From: Salminus brasiliensis
Taxonomy: Eukaryota > Chordata > Actinopteri > Characiformes > Bryconidae
NCBI RefSeq assembly: GCF_030463535.1
Contig: NC_132900.1
Coordinates: 30,450,721-30,514,720 of the forward strand
DNA length: 64,000 nucleotides
Direction of reading: 5' to 3'
Part shown: positions 11,692 through 23,302 of the stretch, piece after piece
Layout of the letters: each line of letters opens with the position of its first letter
Numbering within the stretch: position 1 is the stretch's first letter
Notes under the pieces: generated by a model
What the model saw: the letters and a program-made list of their open reading frames with translations, nothing else
Told to the model about the DNA's origin: nothing
The model's database searches: none
Position numbers and translations under genes: made by a program

Positions 11692-11945
11692 CATGGGTTC
11701 CATGTTAGCCCCATATATGGATGCCCATCAGGGTCTCACCAGGGTCAGTGATTGGACCAAGAGGGGTTTAAACATCTGGGTCTGACCCTGTCTGGGTGGT
11801 ACACTGCATACAGGGCCTAGATGGGGCCCATCTGAGATAAGGGGTGGACAGTAATGTTGGGGCCCATTTGGGAAGCCCGACTGGCCCTCCATGATCATCT
11901 GGAACCCACCAAGCCCCACATGAGCATGATGACTGGGATGCTGGT
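11692..11945. repeat. Dispersed repeat C, copy 2
   Basis: It contains CCATATATGGATGCCCATCA, GGGTGGTACACTGCATACAG and GGGGCCCATTTGGGAAGCCC. These are shared in order with the copy at 26833-27130. Confidence 0.6.
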
Positions 11946-12420
11946 AAGCTATCTGGTTCAACTGGTTCACTTGACCAGCATTAGGTATGTTGGTATTTGT
12001 TTAGTTTGAGTCTGGTGGACTACCAGTCTGGTCATACTGGTCATGCTGGTCGACCAGCTTTGAGCTTGATACCAACTGACCAGCTGGTGAACAACCTGAT
12101 GAAGCTTGTCAACCAGTTGGTCAACCAGCATGACTGACGAGACCAAGCTGGTTGACTAGCGTGACCAGTTTGACCAAGGTCGCTGATTGACTGGTTGTCT
12201 AGTTTGGTCAAGTTGTTCACCAGCTGGTCAGTTGGTAGACCAGCTTAACCATCTCAAACAACAGCATACCCTATGCCAGTTAAAGGCTAAACTGCTCAAC
12301 CAGCTTCAGCATTATGACCAAGCTTCTCCACCAGCATGACCAGTAGGACCAAGCTGGTTAACCAGCATGACTAGCCTGACCAAACTGGTAGTCCATCAAC
12401 GCAGACGAATACATACCCTA
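11946..12420. repeat. GACCAG-rich dispersed repeat
   Basis: Many imperfect GACCAGCTGGTC-like words on both strands, with the phrase CATACCCTATGCCAGTT at 12266 and a partial match at 12409. It is related to the 78-bp minisatellite at 1137-1915 and to 54300-54600, but not arranged in clean tandem. Confidence 0.5.
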
Positions 12421-12499
12421 TGGCCCGGGACAGCAGGGTTGTGTGCACCAGTTAGCCTTCATGCAAACTGAATTTCTAAATGATCCAAACGAGTTGATT

Positions 12500-12610
12500 G
12501 TCCAAAAGTATGTGGACACCTGCCGGTTCCCCCGTTGTATATACTGTGAGGTTGTTGGACAGCTCATTCCAAAACCATAGGCATTAATATGGAGTTGCTC
12601 CGCCCATTGA
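12500..12610 (+). mobile_element. MITE end, second family
   Basis: A left terminus reading GTCCAAAAGTATGTGGACAC, followed by GGACAGCTCATTCCAAAACC and GCATTAATATGGAGTTG. This resembles but differs from M1. The rest of the element is not recognisable. Confidence 0.4.
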
Positions 12611-13387
12611 GGGGTGGGTCTACCAAATGAGAGGCGAGTCTGGCTACACCTCTGTCCTCTACTCTACAGAATCGGGTTGCAAATTTGACAACATGGCGGA
12701 CAGCTTCGGCTTCATTCCTACCCATGTTTTCTACGTCATTGACGATAACTCGCTAACGTTAGCTTTTTCCGTAAGCTACGTGGAGAAGTTAGTCTGCTAG
12801 CGGTTTAGCTCTTAGCAGACCAATCTAGATACTTGCTAGTTACATACAAACAAACTATTAGAAATTTTGCATAAATGGAATATTTACAGCAGGAATCGCA
12901 CTAGAATAGCTGCATGTAGCCTGTTGCTAACAACGCTTGACAGCCGGCTTGTTTGGGAACACTGGGCGTGTTAGTGAGCGCTCGACTGTCCGAGACGATT
13001 CCAAGAGGATCCTAGGGGAGATTTCTGAGAGGATTCGGCAAATTCAGAGGATTTTTGAGGAGAAATTGACTATAAATAAAAGTAAAATCTTCATTAGACA
13101 CCTAAATGCGCTTTGAGGAGAGCGCTAACTGCCAGTTCTGTCAGCTAGCAGATGCTAGACGCTGGTTAGCCTCATTCTCAGTGATGGGGGGCAACCTGAG
13201 GCCCATAATCGCCCGTTTTAGGCACGATTTTAATGGCGTCTGCTTTGGTAACTGATATAAGACGGGATATTCGATCCATCTCGGATATTCTCTCTCTCGT
13301 CTCTCTCACTTTGTATCACACTGTGCGAAGTGTGAAGCCTAGCCTCTGTCGATGTCTCGCACGGCTTCATTTCTCCTCCTGGCACTG

Positions 13388-13428
<41 letters not shown>

Positions 13429-13842
13429 TTCTCTCTCACATTCACACCGAGCACACAAATCCACATATACAGGCGCAGTGAAAGCAGGCCAGTGTTTTTC
13501 TTGTCTTGGTCCCAGGCGCTAGCGTTCATTAGCAGCGCACACTGTAGCGTCTCTCTTTTTCGCTCTTCCATACAAACTCTCTCCTTTTGTGCTCTCACTG
13601 TCTCTTTCTCTCTCTTTTGTGGACTGGCTCTCAAAGACGCTCAGTGAAAGCTGACCGGTGGCCTGCCTCATCCATCCAGGGCCTTGTCCGAGCCCTGACT
13701 CATGGCGAACACAAATTCTCCCTCTCTTTCACACAGAGACGTTCGTCAGCCTTACGTTTGGGTTTAAGACACGTAATTAAGCATAAAATAAAAAAGGGCA
13801 GCAAGAACATCCAGTACTGTGCAGATTCAAGTGGAAAAGACA
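12611..13842. other. Intergenic, no gene seen
   Basis: Apparently unique sequence with CT-rich patches and a (CA)n microsatellite at 13389-13425. No exon with splice sites and a recognisable product was found. Confidence 0.35.
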
Positions 13843-13959
13843 TACACTATATATTAAACAAGAAGACAAAAGTATTGGGACACCTGCTCATTCATGGTTT
13901 CCTCCAAAATCAAGGGTATTAAAATAAAAGAGTTGATCCAGCTTTTGTTGTAGTAACTA

Positions 13960-14270
13960 AAGGTAAAGGTGCACGTATTTGTCACTGTACACTGTACAGC
14001 GAAATGTGTCCTCCGCATTTAACCCATCTGGTAGTGAACACACACTCACACACGCACACATGTGTTAGGGGCAGTGAGTACACACACACACACCCAGAGC
14101 GGTGGGCAGCCAACTCCAGCGCCCGGGAGCAGAGAGGGTAAAGGGCTTTGCTCAAGGGCCCAACAGCGGCAGCTTGCCGAGCCCGGGAATCGAACCCACA
14201 ACCCTGTTATCGATATCCCGGCGCTCTAACCGCTGAGCCACCACTGCCCCTCTGAGCCACCACTGCCCCT
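13960..14270 (-). mobile_element. tRNA-derived SINE S1, near full length
   Basis: Reverse-strand S1 copy. The tRNA-like head is at the right end (reverse of GGTTGTGGGTTCGATTCC near 14188-14205, and GCTGAGCCACCACTGCCCC). The central region has GGGTAAAGGGCTTTGCTCAA, and the tail carries GTGCACGTATTTGTCACTGT and CA repeats. The head end has a 20-bp local duplication (CTGAGCCACCACTGCCCCT twice). It lies inside M1. Confidence 0.75.
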
Positions 14271-14339
14271 ACTGTCCAGGGAAAAAGGCTTTCTGCTAGA
14301 TTTTGAAGTCCATTGCTGTGGATTTGATTGCATTCAGCA

Positions 14340-14573
14340 TTTACATTACATTTACATTTATGGCATTTAGCTGACACCCTTATCCAGAGCGACTTACAAG
14401 TTTACTCATATTACAGAGGCGGGCCAATGTAGTGTTAGGAGTCTTGCCCAAGGACTCTTATTGATGTAGCACAACATAGTCACCAACACCAGGAATCGAA
14501 CCCCAGTCTCCCACATGGTGTGGTAGCTCAGTGGCAGGTAGTGGTGTTATCTGTTGCGCCACACCAACCACCC
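14340..14573 (-). mobile_element. tRNA-derived SINE S2, full length
   Basis: Read on the reverse strand, a tRNA-like head with box B GGGGTTCGATTCCTGGTG is followed by GCAAGACTCCTAACACTACA. The tail is TAAGTCGCTCTGGATAAGGG ending in TTTACATTTA-type repeats, a tail widespread in fish genomes. It is inserted within M1 at a CAGC(C)ACA-like target. Confidence 0.75.
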
Positions 14574-15027
14574 AGCCACAAGAGCTAGAGTTAGTGAGTT
14601 CCAGATGTTGGTAGTACTGGATGGAGCTCCACCACCATCATTCCAGAGAACACAGTTCTTCCCCTGCTCCACAGCTCCTCAATGCTGGGGGGCTTTACAC
14701 CCCTCTACTAGCCCACGCCTGGCATTATTATGCAGCATGGTGCCAATAGGGTCATGATGTTTATTATCTGCTCTAGACAGTCCTAATCTATTGGCAGCAC
14801 TTCTCTACAGGGACCAGACAAGCCTGTTTGTGTATGTTTGTGCATTTGCACATCTGTGTCAACAATGGGTGCAACTTAAAGTAGCTGAATGTGTTAGAAG
14901 GGGTGTCCACAAACATTTGGCCATATAGTGTATTAAGTATAAAAGATGTGCATAACATGACCTACGAGGATACTAGGTGGGCGGAGCCTGTGATGTGTGA
15001 TGTCATGTCTGACCCATGCTACCTCTG

Positions 15028-15041
15028 TGTGTTTCCTTTAG
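15028..15041 (+). promoter_or_regulatory. sh2b2: Probable 3' splice acceptor before the sh2b2 start exon
   Basis: A short pyrimidine-rich run ends in TTTAG at 15041, 31 bases before the start codon at 15073. This suggests that the first coding exon begins at 15042 and that one or more untranslated exons lie upstream. Those exons were not identified. Confidence 0.4.
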
Positions 15042-15072
15042 CGCTCTGCCGGGGCGTTGGCATGGCCCAGGG

Positions 15073-15918
15073 ATGAATGGCGACGGGGCGCCCAGCAGCC
15101 CGGAGCTCTCCTCCTCGTGTCCGCCGCCCGATTGGAAGGAGTTCTGTGAGCTGCATGCCCGCGCCTCCGCCGCTGACTTCGCCCACAAGTTCCGCCGCTT
15201 TGTCAGCGAGAACCCGTGCTACGACTCGCCGGGTGCCGACACCAGCTTCTCGCAGCACTTTGCACGCCACTTCCTGGACTGCTTCGCGGCCACTCTCAGC
15301 CAGGCGCGAGAGCCAGGCTCGCCGGGCTCCACCCCCAAGTACAGCATCGTGCCCTTTGCCGGCCTCCGGAGCTGCCCCCCACCCTACGCCCACGACCTCT
15401 ACCAGCGGCGCAAGGACGCGGGAGCCTCTAGCGAGTCGCTGGACAGCATGGACAGCTTGGGAGGGGGAGGGGCTGGTGGAAGCTCCACCCCCCACAAAGT
15501 GGCGGCCCTGGGCCAGTCGCGCAGCTCGGAGGACGTGTCCCTGGGCCACCACCACCCCAAAGCCCGCTTTAAGAAGGGTTTCTCTTTGCGCAACATGAGC
15601 CTGTGCGTAATGGACGGGGTCAGGGAGATCTGGCATCGCCGGGCGTCCCCGGAAGGGGACAGGAAGGCTAACGGTGGAGAAGCTGGTGGGCCTGAGCGCT
15701 GGAGCCAGAAACTACGCTTGCCACGGGGCTCGCAGAGCCACCGGGGGGCCGAGCTGCTAGAGATCCAGAGGGAGGGGGCGCTGCGCTACATGGTGGTGGA
15801 CGACACTAACTGTGTGGGGGCGGCGCAGTGGCAGAAGTGCAGGCTGCTGCTCAGGAAAATGGGAGCCAGCTCAGATGGCGGGGAGAAGTTCCTGCTCGAG
15901 TTCTACGTGCCGCCAAAG
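15073..15918 (+). CDS. sh2b2: sh2b2 coding exon 1
   Basis: Codons 1-282, ending in phase 0 at CCAAAG before GTAACC. It encodes the phenylalanine zipper, a Ser/Gly/Pro-rich linker and the first part of the PH domain (ending EFYVPPK). The signature [20 protein letters not shown] lies at residues 167-186. The exon is GC-rich against AT-rich introns. Confidence 0.95.
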
Positions 15919-18340
15919 GTAACCTTACTCCTTCATCTTCTTCTGCAGCTATTTTGACCTTCAAAGCAACATTATGTAGCATTTCCACCTTAAAATAGCA
16001 GTATACCACTCGGACCACTCGGACCACTGCCAACTGCACTATATAATTCTGGTCAGGCGGGCAGAACAACCCTTGCGAAAACTGTCCTGTAATCCTATAA
16101 TATAAAATCCTATAATACTACTCCCAATAATACTCACAGCTTGTTCAGAAAAGCATGTGTAAAGCGTGTCCTTTACACGTGCCTGTACTGTAGGGGGAGC
16201 CCAGTTCTCTCATAATGCTGCTTTTAGGGTCCCATATAATTTACAACAGCCCATTTTGAATTCATTTGGATTCATTTGTGATATCACAAAAATGAACAAA
16301 CACACTGCGCCATAGTTGGGATACCGACCCACTTGAAGAAGTGCATCGGGTCCCCAGCTTCGCCACACTATCCAACAGATGCTTGTGCTGGCCTACATTG
16401 CTTTAAGAGTAAGAAGAGGAGAGAGCGGCATCTATCCAACAGCCAGTTGTGCTCTCTCAGACTCCGGCTGCTGATGGCAAAATGGGTCGGGGTTCGAAAG
16501 TCGGGCTATAGTGGTAGTGCATTAGGCTACTGAGCCAACTCAGAACCCCACAAACACATTTACTGACTATCTATCTTCCTATTCAGCCGACAACAATTTA
16601 GCCCCGCCCATTTACACAGATGATATAAGGAGTGTTGAGAATGCTGTCTCACCACTCAAATAATATCTGGTCCGAAATATAAAACAAATATATAATTTTT
16701 GACAGGTAGAACAAACTGCTAAAAAATATCCCAAACTATTATTAATTAAAAGTTCATTGTCCTTTAAAATGATGTAATAACAATATTATTATTAGAACTA
16801 TTATATTATTAATATATCAGTGGTGTAAAATGGTCTTTAAACTATCATAATATTGCTTTTATATAATATATAATATTATTATATATAATAATATCGCAAT
16901 TAATTCTGGATCTGACAGTGTCCTGCTGCCCACCCCTTCGGACATAGATGCCTATTCAGGACGGTCTGGGTCAGCATTAATCAGCCATCATATGACTCTT
17001 CTTGTAAATATCTTTGACTGGGTTGCCAAGACTTCTTGTTGTGGGTGGGGCCAAAGTGTAAAATGGGTCCCCACAGTTCCAGACTCTAGATGGTTCTGTT
17101 ATCTCCTGACAGCGCTCGGGATAACTCTCCCGAGTCTCTTAATGGTGTCTATGACAGGCCACAGGGCGCTCTGCTAGCTCTGCACAGTGGTAAAAACAAA
17201 GGATCGGACCTGAATCAGAATTCAGATCCATGCTCGGATCCACTGTTGACATCATCACTTGAGTTTGGGTGGTTAAGCTGACACACTCACATGTCGGGGC
17301 AGTTCTGTAACTTGTCATAATTTGCTGCATTTCGACAGCATTTCCCTAAAGTGCAGATGTGCGGCCGGATAAGCTCGTCCTTATCCGCTTCATCACATCT
17401 TCAGGGTTTCTCCCGGGAGTGACGGCTAACGGCTTCCTCTTCCTGGCCGAATGACCGGCAGATAAAACAGCAGTTAAGGCTGCAGAGGAAGCAGCACTCT
17501 CCAGGCTTTTCCTGCCGTCACCAACCCGAGAGCAGGCAGCTGGCTTATATGATTCATATAATATGTGTTTATATGAGAAATGAGAATTTTTGGACTTTAG
17601 GAGCTTAAATAAGAAAGCTCCATCCATAAATGTGTTCTGATTAACTCTAACCCTAGTTCGGGAAAGTGTAATATTAGACAAAGAGAAACAAATCATTTAT
17701 TTTATCTTTATTTATTTTTTTACTTTTTTCAGTTAAGAATTCAAAATCAAAAATTAAAAAAAAATGTTTTCTTTATTTATGAATCTATATCTGAATTTAA
17801 CATTTTTTACAAACATTTTTATTTAATCCTATTTTTAACTCATTTTCTCCCCAATTTGGACCGCCCACCCCCAACCCGTTGCGTTCTCATTGGCACTACG
17901 ATACATAAGCTTCGCATATCGATCGATACCCGATACCAGTCCGATACCATTGCTGAATTAATAAACCGTATACCCCACCATGTGGGAGAGACTTAAGGCA
18001 TCAGGATTGAGTTAAACATTACTTTATATAATATAACAAATTAACACAGATATAAATGTACTAAATTACCATTTGTTTATTTATTTATTTGCCTATTTAG
18101 TTCAGTCTCACACCAACAAATTAAATTGGAAGGATCAGTTCCATGGAACAACCTAATTATTCGATACCCGATCCAGCTAATTTTGTTAATATTGGGACCG
18201 ATGTCCGATCCTAATATCGAATCGGTGCATCCCTACATACAGGGATCTAGAGACGATTTTGGAGCCCCGTGCGAACTCTGATTTACCTCATATGTGATGT
18301 TTTTTTTTCTATAGGTTACATTGCAGGCTAGTCTGTCTGT

Positions 18341-18371
<31 letters not shown>

Positions 18372-19102
18372 CAAATGTGAGATGGGCATTGATGTTGGTT
18401 GGCAGTACTTTCTGCCTTTCAGCACAGCTATGAATGCCTGTGGAGTCATGAACTCCAATCTGAGGTGAATGCTAGAAGAACCTGTAGTTCCTTGGAAGTT
18501 CTCCTGGAACCTTTGTAGCCTTCGAGGATGACTTCCTGTGGCTTCCTGCTCCCTTGAGGACATTCTGGCTGACCAGCCAGTCCTGGAAAGGTTCACCAAG
18601 GCTTCCTTAAAAAACCTCTCATAGCAGTACTGTCCATCCGGTGGGGGTGGGAGTGTGTGGTAGTGTGTGTGTGTGTTTGAGAGAATGATATATGAATTGT
18701 CTGTTGATTAAATCAGTCTGGAGTCACGTCGTATTCAAGCTTCACAAATCTGAGTAACTGCAGGAGTGTGAGTGTGTATATGTGTGTGTGTGTGTGTGTT
18801 TGACTCATAAACTATGTGTGATGTGTGTGTGTGTGTGCTCAGCAAGGCCGCTAAGTGTGGCTGAAGCTGCAGTCAGCACACCATCAATCTCACTCTAGCC
18901 TGTCCACACACAGCACTTCCCCTCTGACCGCTGTGTCCAGCTCCAGATATGGCAGAGAAGCGTAGCCTGGCTCACAGAATCTCAGCTCCAGCAGCAGGAA
19001 CCTTGCCAGATGCATGTTACTGTGCTTTATCACACTTGATTTGACACGGCTGCTAATTACCAAGCTTCTCGAGCTCTGAACTGCGAGGCATTGATCTCTA
19101 TG

Positions 19103-19166
<64 letters not shown>

Positions 19167-22100
19167 GCCTGTATACGTTTCCTCCCATATTTAAAGTGGT
19201 AGTTTGGCGAGAACTCAAGCCTATACACTCTCCTCCTCACCCCAAACCTAGTTAATCATCCAAGACATGCCTGGCAGGTGTCCGGAGTTCGATTCTTCAG
19301 TTTCACGCCGGGAGCTGTGAGGCTAGTGCAGCTAATAAGCAATTGATGCTAATGTTAGCGCTTTAAGCTGAGATCCAGTGTAGTTCATGTAGCTTCTATC
19401 ATCTGTCACATAACTGTACACAGTAGTAGGCCATCAGCCACAGTACAGCACCTCTAAATCCTTTAAAGCAAAGTGTATCAAATTTTAAACATTAGTGTGA
19501 TAATTCAATAATAACTGATCTTAAATAGGTTATAAATAATATGTAAACGATAATACATAAAAAGTAATAATCAATGACATAGTCAAGAGAGTACCATTAC
19601 AGCAGGTCTGCTCCCATTAGCACTAGCACTGCTCCCGCACATGCCAAGGGCAGCCGGCACGCTCGGAGGGAAAGCGCCGGGTCCCCGGCTCCACCGGACC
19701 AGCTAACAGAGTGACCAGACGAGAGAGAGAGTCATCTACCCACCCGGAGAAAGTATGGCCAGTTGTGCTCTCTCAGACTCTGGCTGCTGATGGCAAAACT
19801 GCATGGCTCAGGATTCAAACCCGTGACCCCCAGGCCATAGTGGTAGCGCATTAGGCCGCAGAGCCACATATAGAGGCCCGGGTTTCTTCGCTGTCGATGC
19901 TCTGCCAGGCCTGCAACTGCCTTCATTTCACTTCTTGACCTTAAGAGTCATGACTTTCTTCAGCAGTATGTTTTGGGTCATCGTCCAGCTGCACGGAGAA
20001 GCACTGTCCAGTGAGTTTTGAAGGATTCGGCTGAATCTGAGCTGACTGTGTCGTCCCCATACATTTCAGAAGTCATGCTTCCTCCTTTCGTTAGCGGTCA
20101 CATTATCAGCAAATACAAGGGAACCAGTTCCATTGGCAGCCATACATGCCCACGCCATAACGCTACCTCCATCATGTTTGACAGATGGTATGCTTTGGAT
20201 CATGGGCGGTTTCTTCCATGCAACACAATCTGTCCATCGGTGTGCTGGTCCGTAAGATGTTGTTCTTGGTCTGGTCAGCTGTTTTGAAAGGATATTTTGG
20301 CCAGTCGCCCAAAATATATATTTATATTTATATAAAATTCTTCCATATAGTCAAATTGGCCACGCCTATTTGTGTTTTTGCTGTATATCTAATATTTGTT
20401 GCCATTTTTCAGTCTAATGATGGTCTGTTTTACTGACAGTGGCAGCTTTTTGGACTATATATGGAGAGGTAGTAATGGGGGAATAACAAACATGGCCATA
20501 GAAAAGCGGTGCAGCCAACTGTCCGATTACTTTTGAGCCCCTAGAAATAGGAGGGTGCCTATGTATAAAAATGATAAGGTAAGGTAAGTAAGGTAAGGTA
20601 AATAGCTGTCTCTCTCAAACACACACACACACACACACACATATACACTCCCCCTCCTGCATTCTATATACAACCATTCACTCCTATAACTGAAACCTTG
20701 TCTCGCTTAATAATTTATGAAAGCAGTGGAGGCTAAAGACCTCGATGAGTTCTCCCCAGACGGGAAAATAATATGCGTATCTGATCAATACAGTGGCCTG
20801 AATCAGTGGCAGTCATATCTCTCACATTTCTCCAGCCCAAATCATATGTTGGGAGAAGCATTCTTATAGATTTGCCCTCATTTATGTTGCATTTATGTTT
20901 TCTAGTCCTCCAAGCCCAAGGTGAGCGTGCCTCTGTCGGCCATCGTGGAGGTGAGGACCACAATGCCTCTGGAGATGCCGGATAAAGACAATACCTTTGT
21001 GCTGAAGGTGAGTTACTACACTTTCTGTCTCCTCCATTTTCATTCAGTACTAGTCTGAGGCCTGCAGGAGAATTGTCTCAGACTGACTAATATTTTATTT
21101 TGCTTTTTTTTGCTTTTGTTTTTACTTATTAACATCATAAATGCAATATATATCAAAATAATTTTATATGTTAGTTTTATAGCTGTTAATATTGGCAAAA
21201 AAATACCATGATAATATTGGCTAATATTAAGGAGTTTTACTGATATCGCTTACATTGTTTACAAAAAACAGAAACTCTTGCTGTATTTAAAATGTCAAAT
21301 ACAAACATATACCAGTCAATATAAAAAATGTATGTAAAAAATAAACGACAATTCTAGAAATTATATATATAGATATATGAATAAATATTGTATTAATCAT
21401 AGTAATTATATTATTAAGCTATTTTAAAATTACTAATAAATTACACAGATGCCACAATACCGCTTTTTCTTTTTTCTTTTTCTTTTTTTTTGATCCCAGG
21501 ATTAAATTGTAAGTACTGTCCAATACAGTTCCAGTCTTTTTTAACTAAGCATTAAGTTGTTTTAAATTCATTTAAATAAAGAGCATTTAAATATAGGTTA
21601 TGGTTGGCAAATAATATCAGCAAATATTGACTATTATTGAATATTGCGGGAATTCTTGAATCGTTATTTATTTATTTTATTTTTCAAACTAAGCATTAAA
21701 CAATTTTTTTATTTGATTTTAATTTTTGTTTTCCCTCCTAAATTTAATCCAGATCTTTTAATACTAAAATATCGTCTCCTGAATAACAAGCCTGTGGTCT
21801 AAGGGGGTCCGTCTTTTCCTCCACATTAGCTGCATTCATAGAACATTACTTTGTAGGTCCAGCCTGATCCCCCTCCAGTGCTGAATTATTGGTCTGTGTA
21901 GTTTAGCTGGTTTGGTAAACACTGCCGTGATGTGGAATATTCAAGCAGGTTCCCAAACACAAGCGTGGCTTTGTGCTGTGTGTCGTCACAGGTGGAGAAC
22001 GGCGGCGAGTACATCTTGGAGACCATCGACTCTCTGCAGAAGAACTCCTGGGTCGCCGACATCCAGGACTGCATAGACCCTGGGTAAATGAGGGATAAAT

Positions 22101-22866
22101 ATTTGCCCACGGCCGAAGGGAGGGTAGGGGGCTGGTGGGCACAGTACACAGCCATAGATCATGCAGTGTGTGGAGGTTTTGACAGCTCCTGACCACTCTG
22201 GATAGCACTGGACTGGGCCATAGAGTTGATGGTCCAGATTGCAGAGTATTGGCTGTATCAGCTAGTTTACGTACAAATATTAATTATATTATTAAGCTAT
22301 TTTTAAAATAACCTAATTACATATATGGCACAATACTGCTTTTTTTTGATACCAATCTTGAAAATTGATGCTAATGCAGTTTCTGTATGGTTAAAAACTG
22401 GGCTAGCTGCTAACTAGCTAACTGAGGTTATATCGATAACTTCATTCTGCACAGTAAATCAAATTAAGGCTTAAAGGCCATGAAATGCATCTCCTGAGTA
22501 ATTAAGTTGTAATTTGATGTATAAATACTAAGTGTGTGACTTTGTTTAGGTGATACAAGCTTATTTACCACCCTGTTATTCGACCTCAGAATCATATACA
22601 CTGATGACAGTGCTGTGACAGTGGGCCTGTGAAAAGCTCTGCTTTGATTGGCAGGTTTACAGCACCCTCAGGCCTCACAGCTGCCTAGCATAGCCTAGCC
22701 TAGTGTAGCTTTATCACTGTAACAAGAACGTTTTGTAATTATTCCGTAGTCTTACTGGACAGTGTTGCCATCCTCTCTGGGTCATCTCGTTGTCCAGTCA
22801 TCACGGTGAAGCAACATAATAAATCATGCAATGTTGAAACAAAGGAATAAAGTTCTGAATGTAGCC

Positions 22867-22916
<50 letters not shown>

Positions 22917-23267
22917 AATCTCAGTATTTGCCAGTGTCTAGTATTGTCTAGACTACTACAATCTTGTTTATGTTAAAATAAAAGTTTTATTGCCATATTT
23001 TTATGTGCAGACCACTTGTGGATGCAAAATATATACTGGCTGTAAAGTTTTTTTAATAATTATAATAATATAAAAATAATATGTATAATTATTTAAACTA
23101 TGTATTCTTCTTCCTATAATAATAATAATAATAATAATAATAATTGGTCTGATATTGTCTAGACTACTACAATCTTGTTTATTTTAATAAAAAAGTCCTT
23201 TTTTGTCAATTTTTTATGCACAGATTTATGCCAAATATATACCAGATGTACAATTAATTATTTAAAT

Positions 23268-23302
<35 letters not shown>

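Larger units (their letters stand above)
13843..14932 (+). mobile_element. MITE copy M1 split by two SINEs
   Basis: A nearly complete forward M1 copy. The left end at 13843-13890 includes CAAAAGTATTGGGACACCTG, and the right end at 14900-14932 reads GGGGTGTCCACAAACATTTG and ends ATATAGTGTA. Two SINEs interrupt it: an S1 copy at 13960-14270 and an S2 copy at 14340-14573. M1 sequence resumes in register after each insertion (ACTGTCCAGGG at 14271; AGAGCTAGAGTTAGTGAG at 14581). The order of events is therefore M1 first, SINEs later. Confidence 0.75.
15919..20905 (+). other. sh2b2: sh2b2 intron after coding exon 1
   Basis: A 4987-bp intron. It holds S3 SINE pieces, an AT-rich stretch (16660-16900), a GATA-site palindrome near 17366, a hAT-like element, simple repeats and a Tc1-like relic. 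An antisense open frame at 18369-18599 lacks low-complexity sequence but matched nothing I know; it may be part of an unidentified transposon. Confidence 0.8.

Noticed and set aside
15019-15636. 205-codon reverse frame and a 173-codon forward frame over sh2b2 exon 1
   Set aside because: Shadow frames of a GC-rich exon. The true frame matches SH2B2 along its whole length.
18369-18599. Antisense 76-codon frame in sh2b2 intron 1 as a gene
   Set aside because: The composition looks protein-like, but I recognised no family and saw no splice or promoter support. A transposon remnant is likelier.
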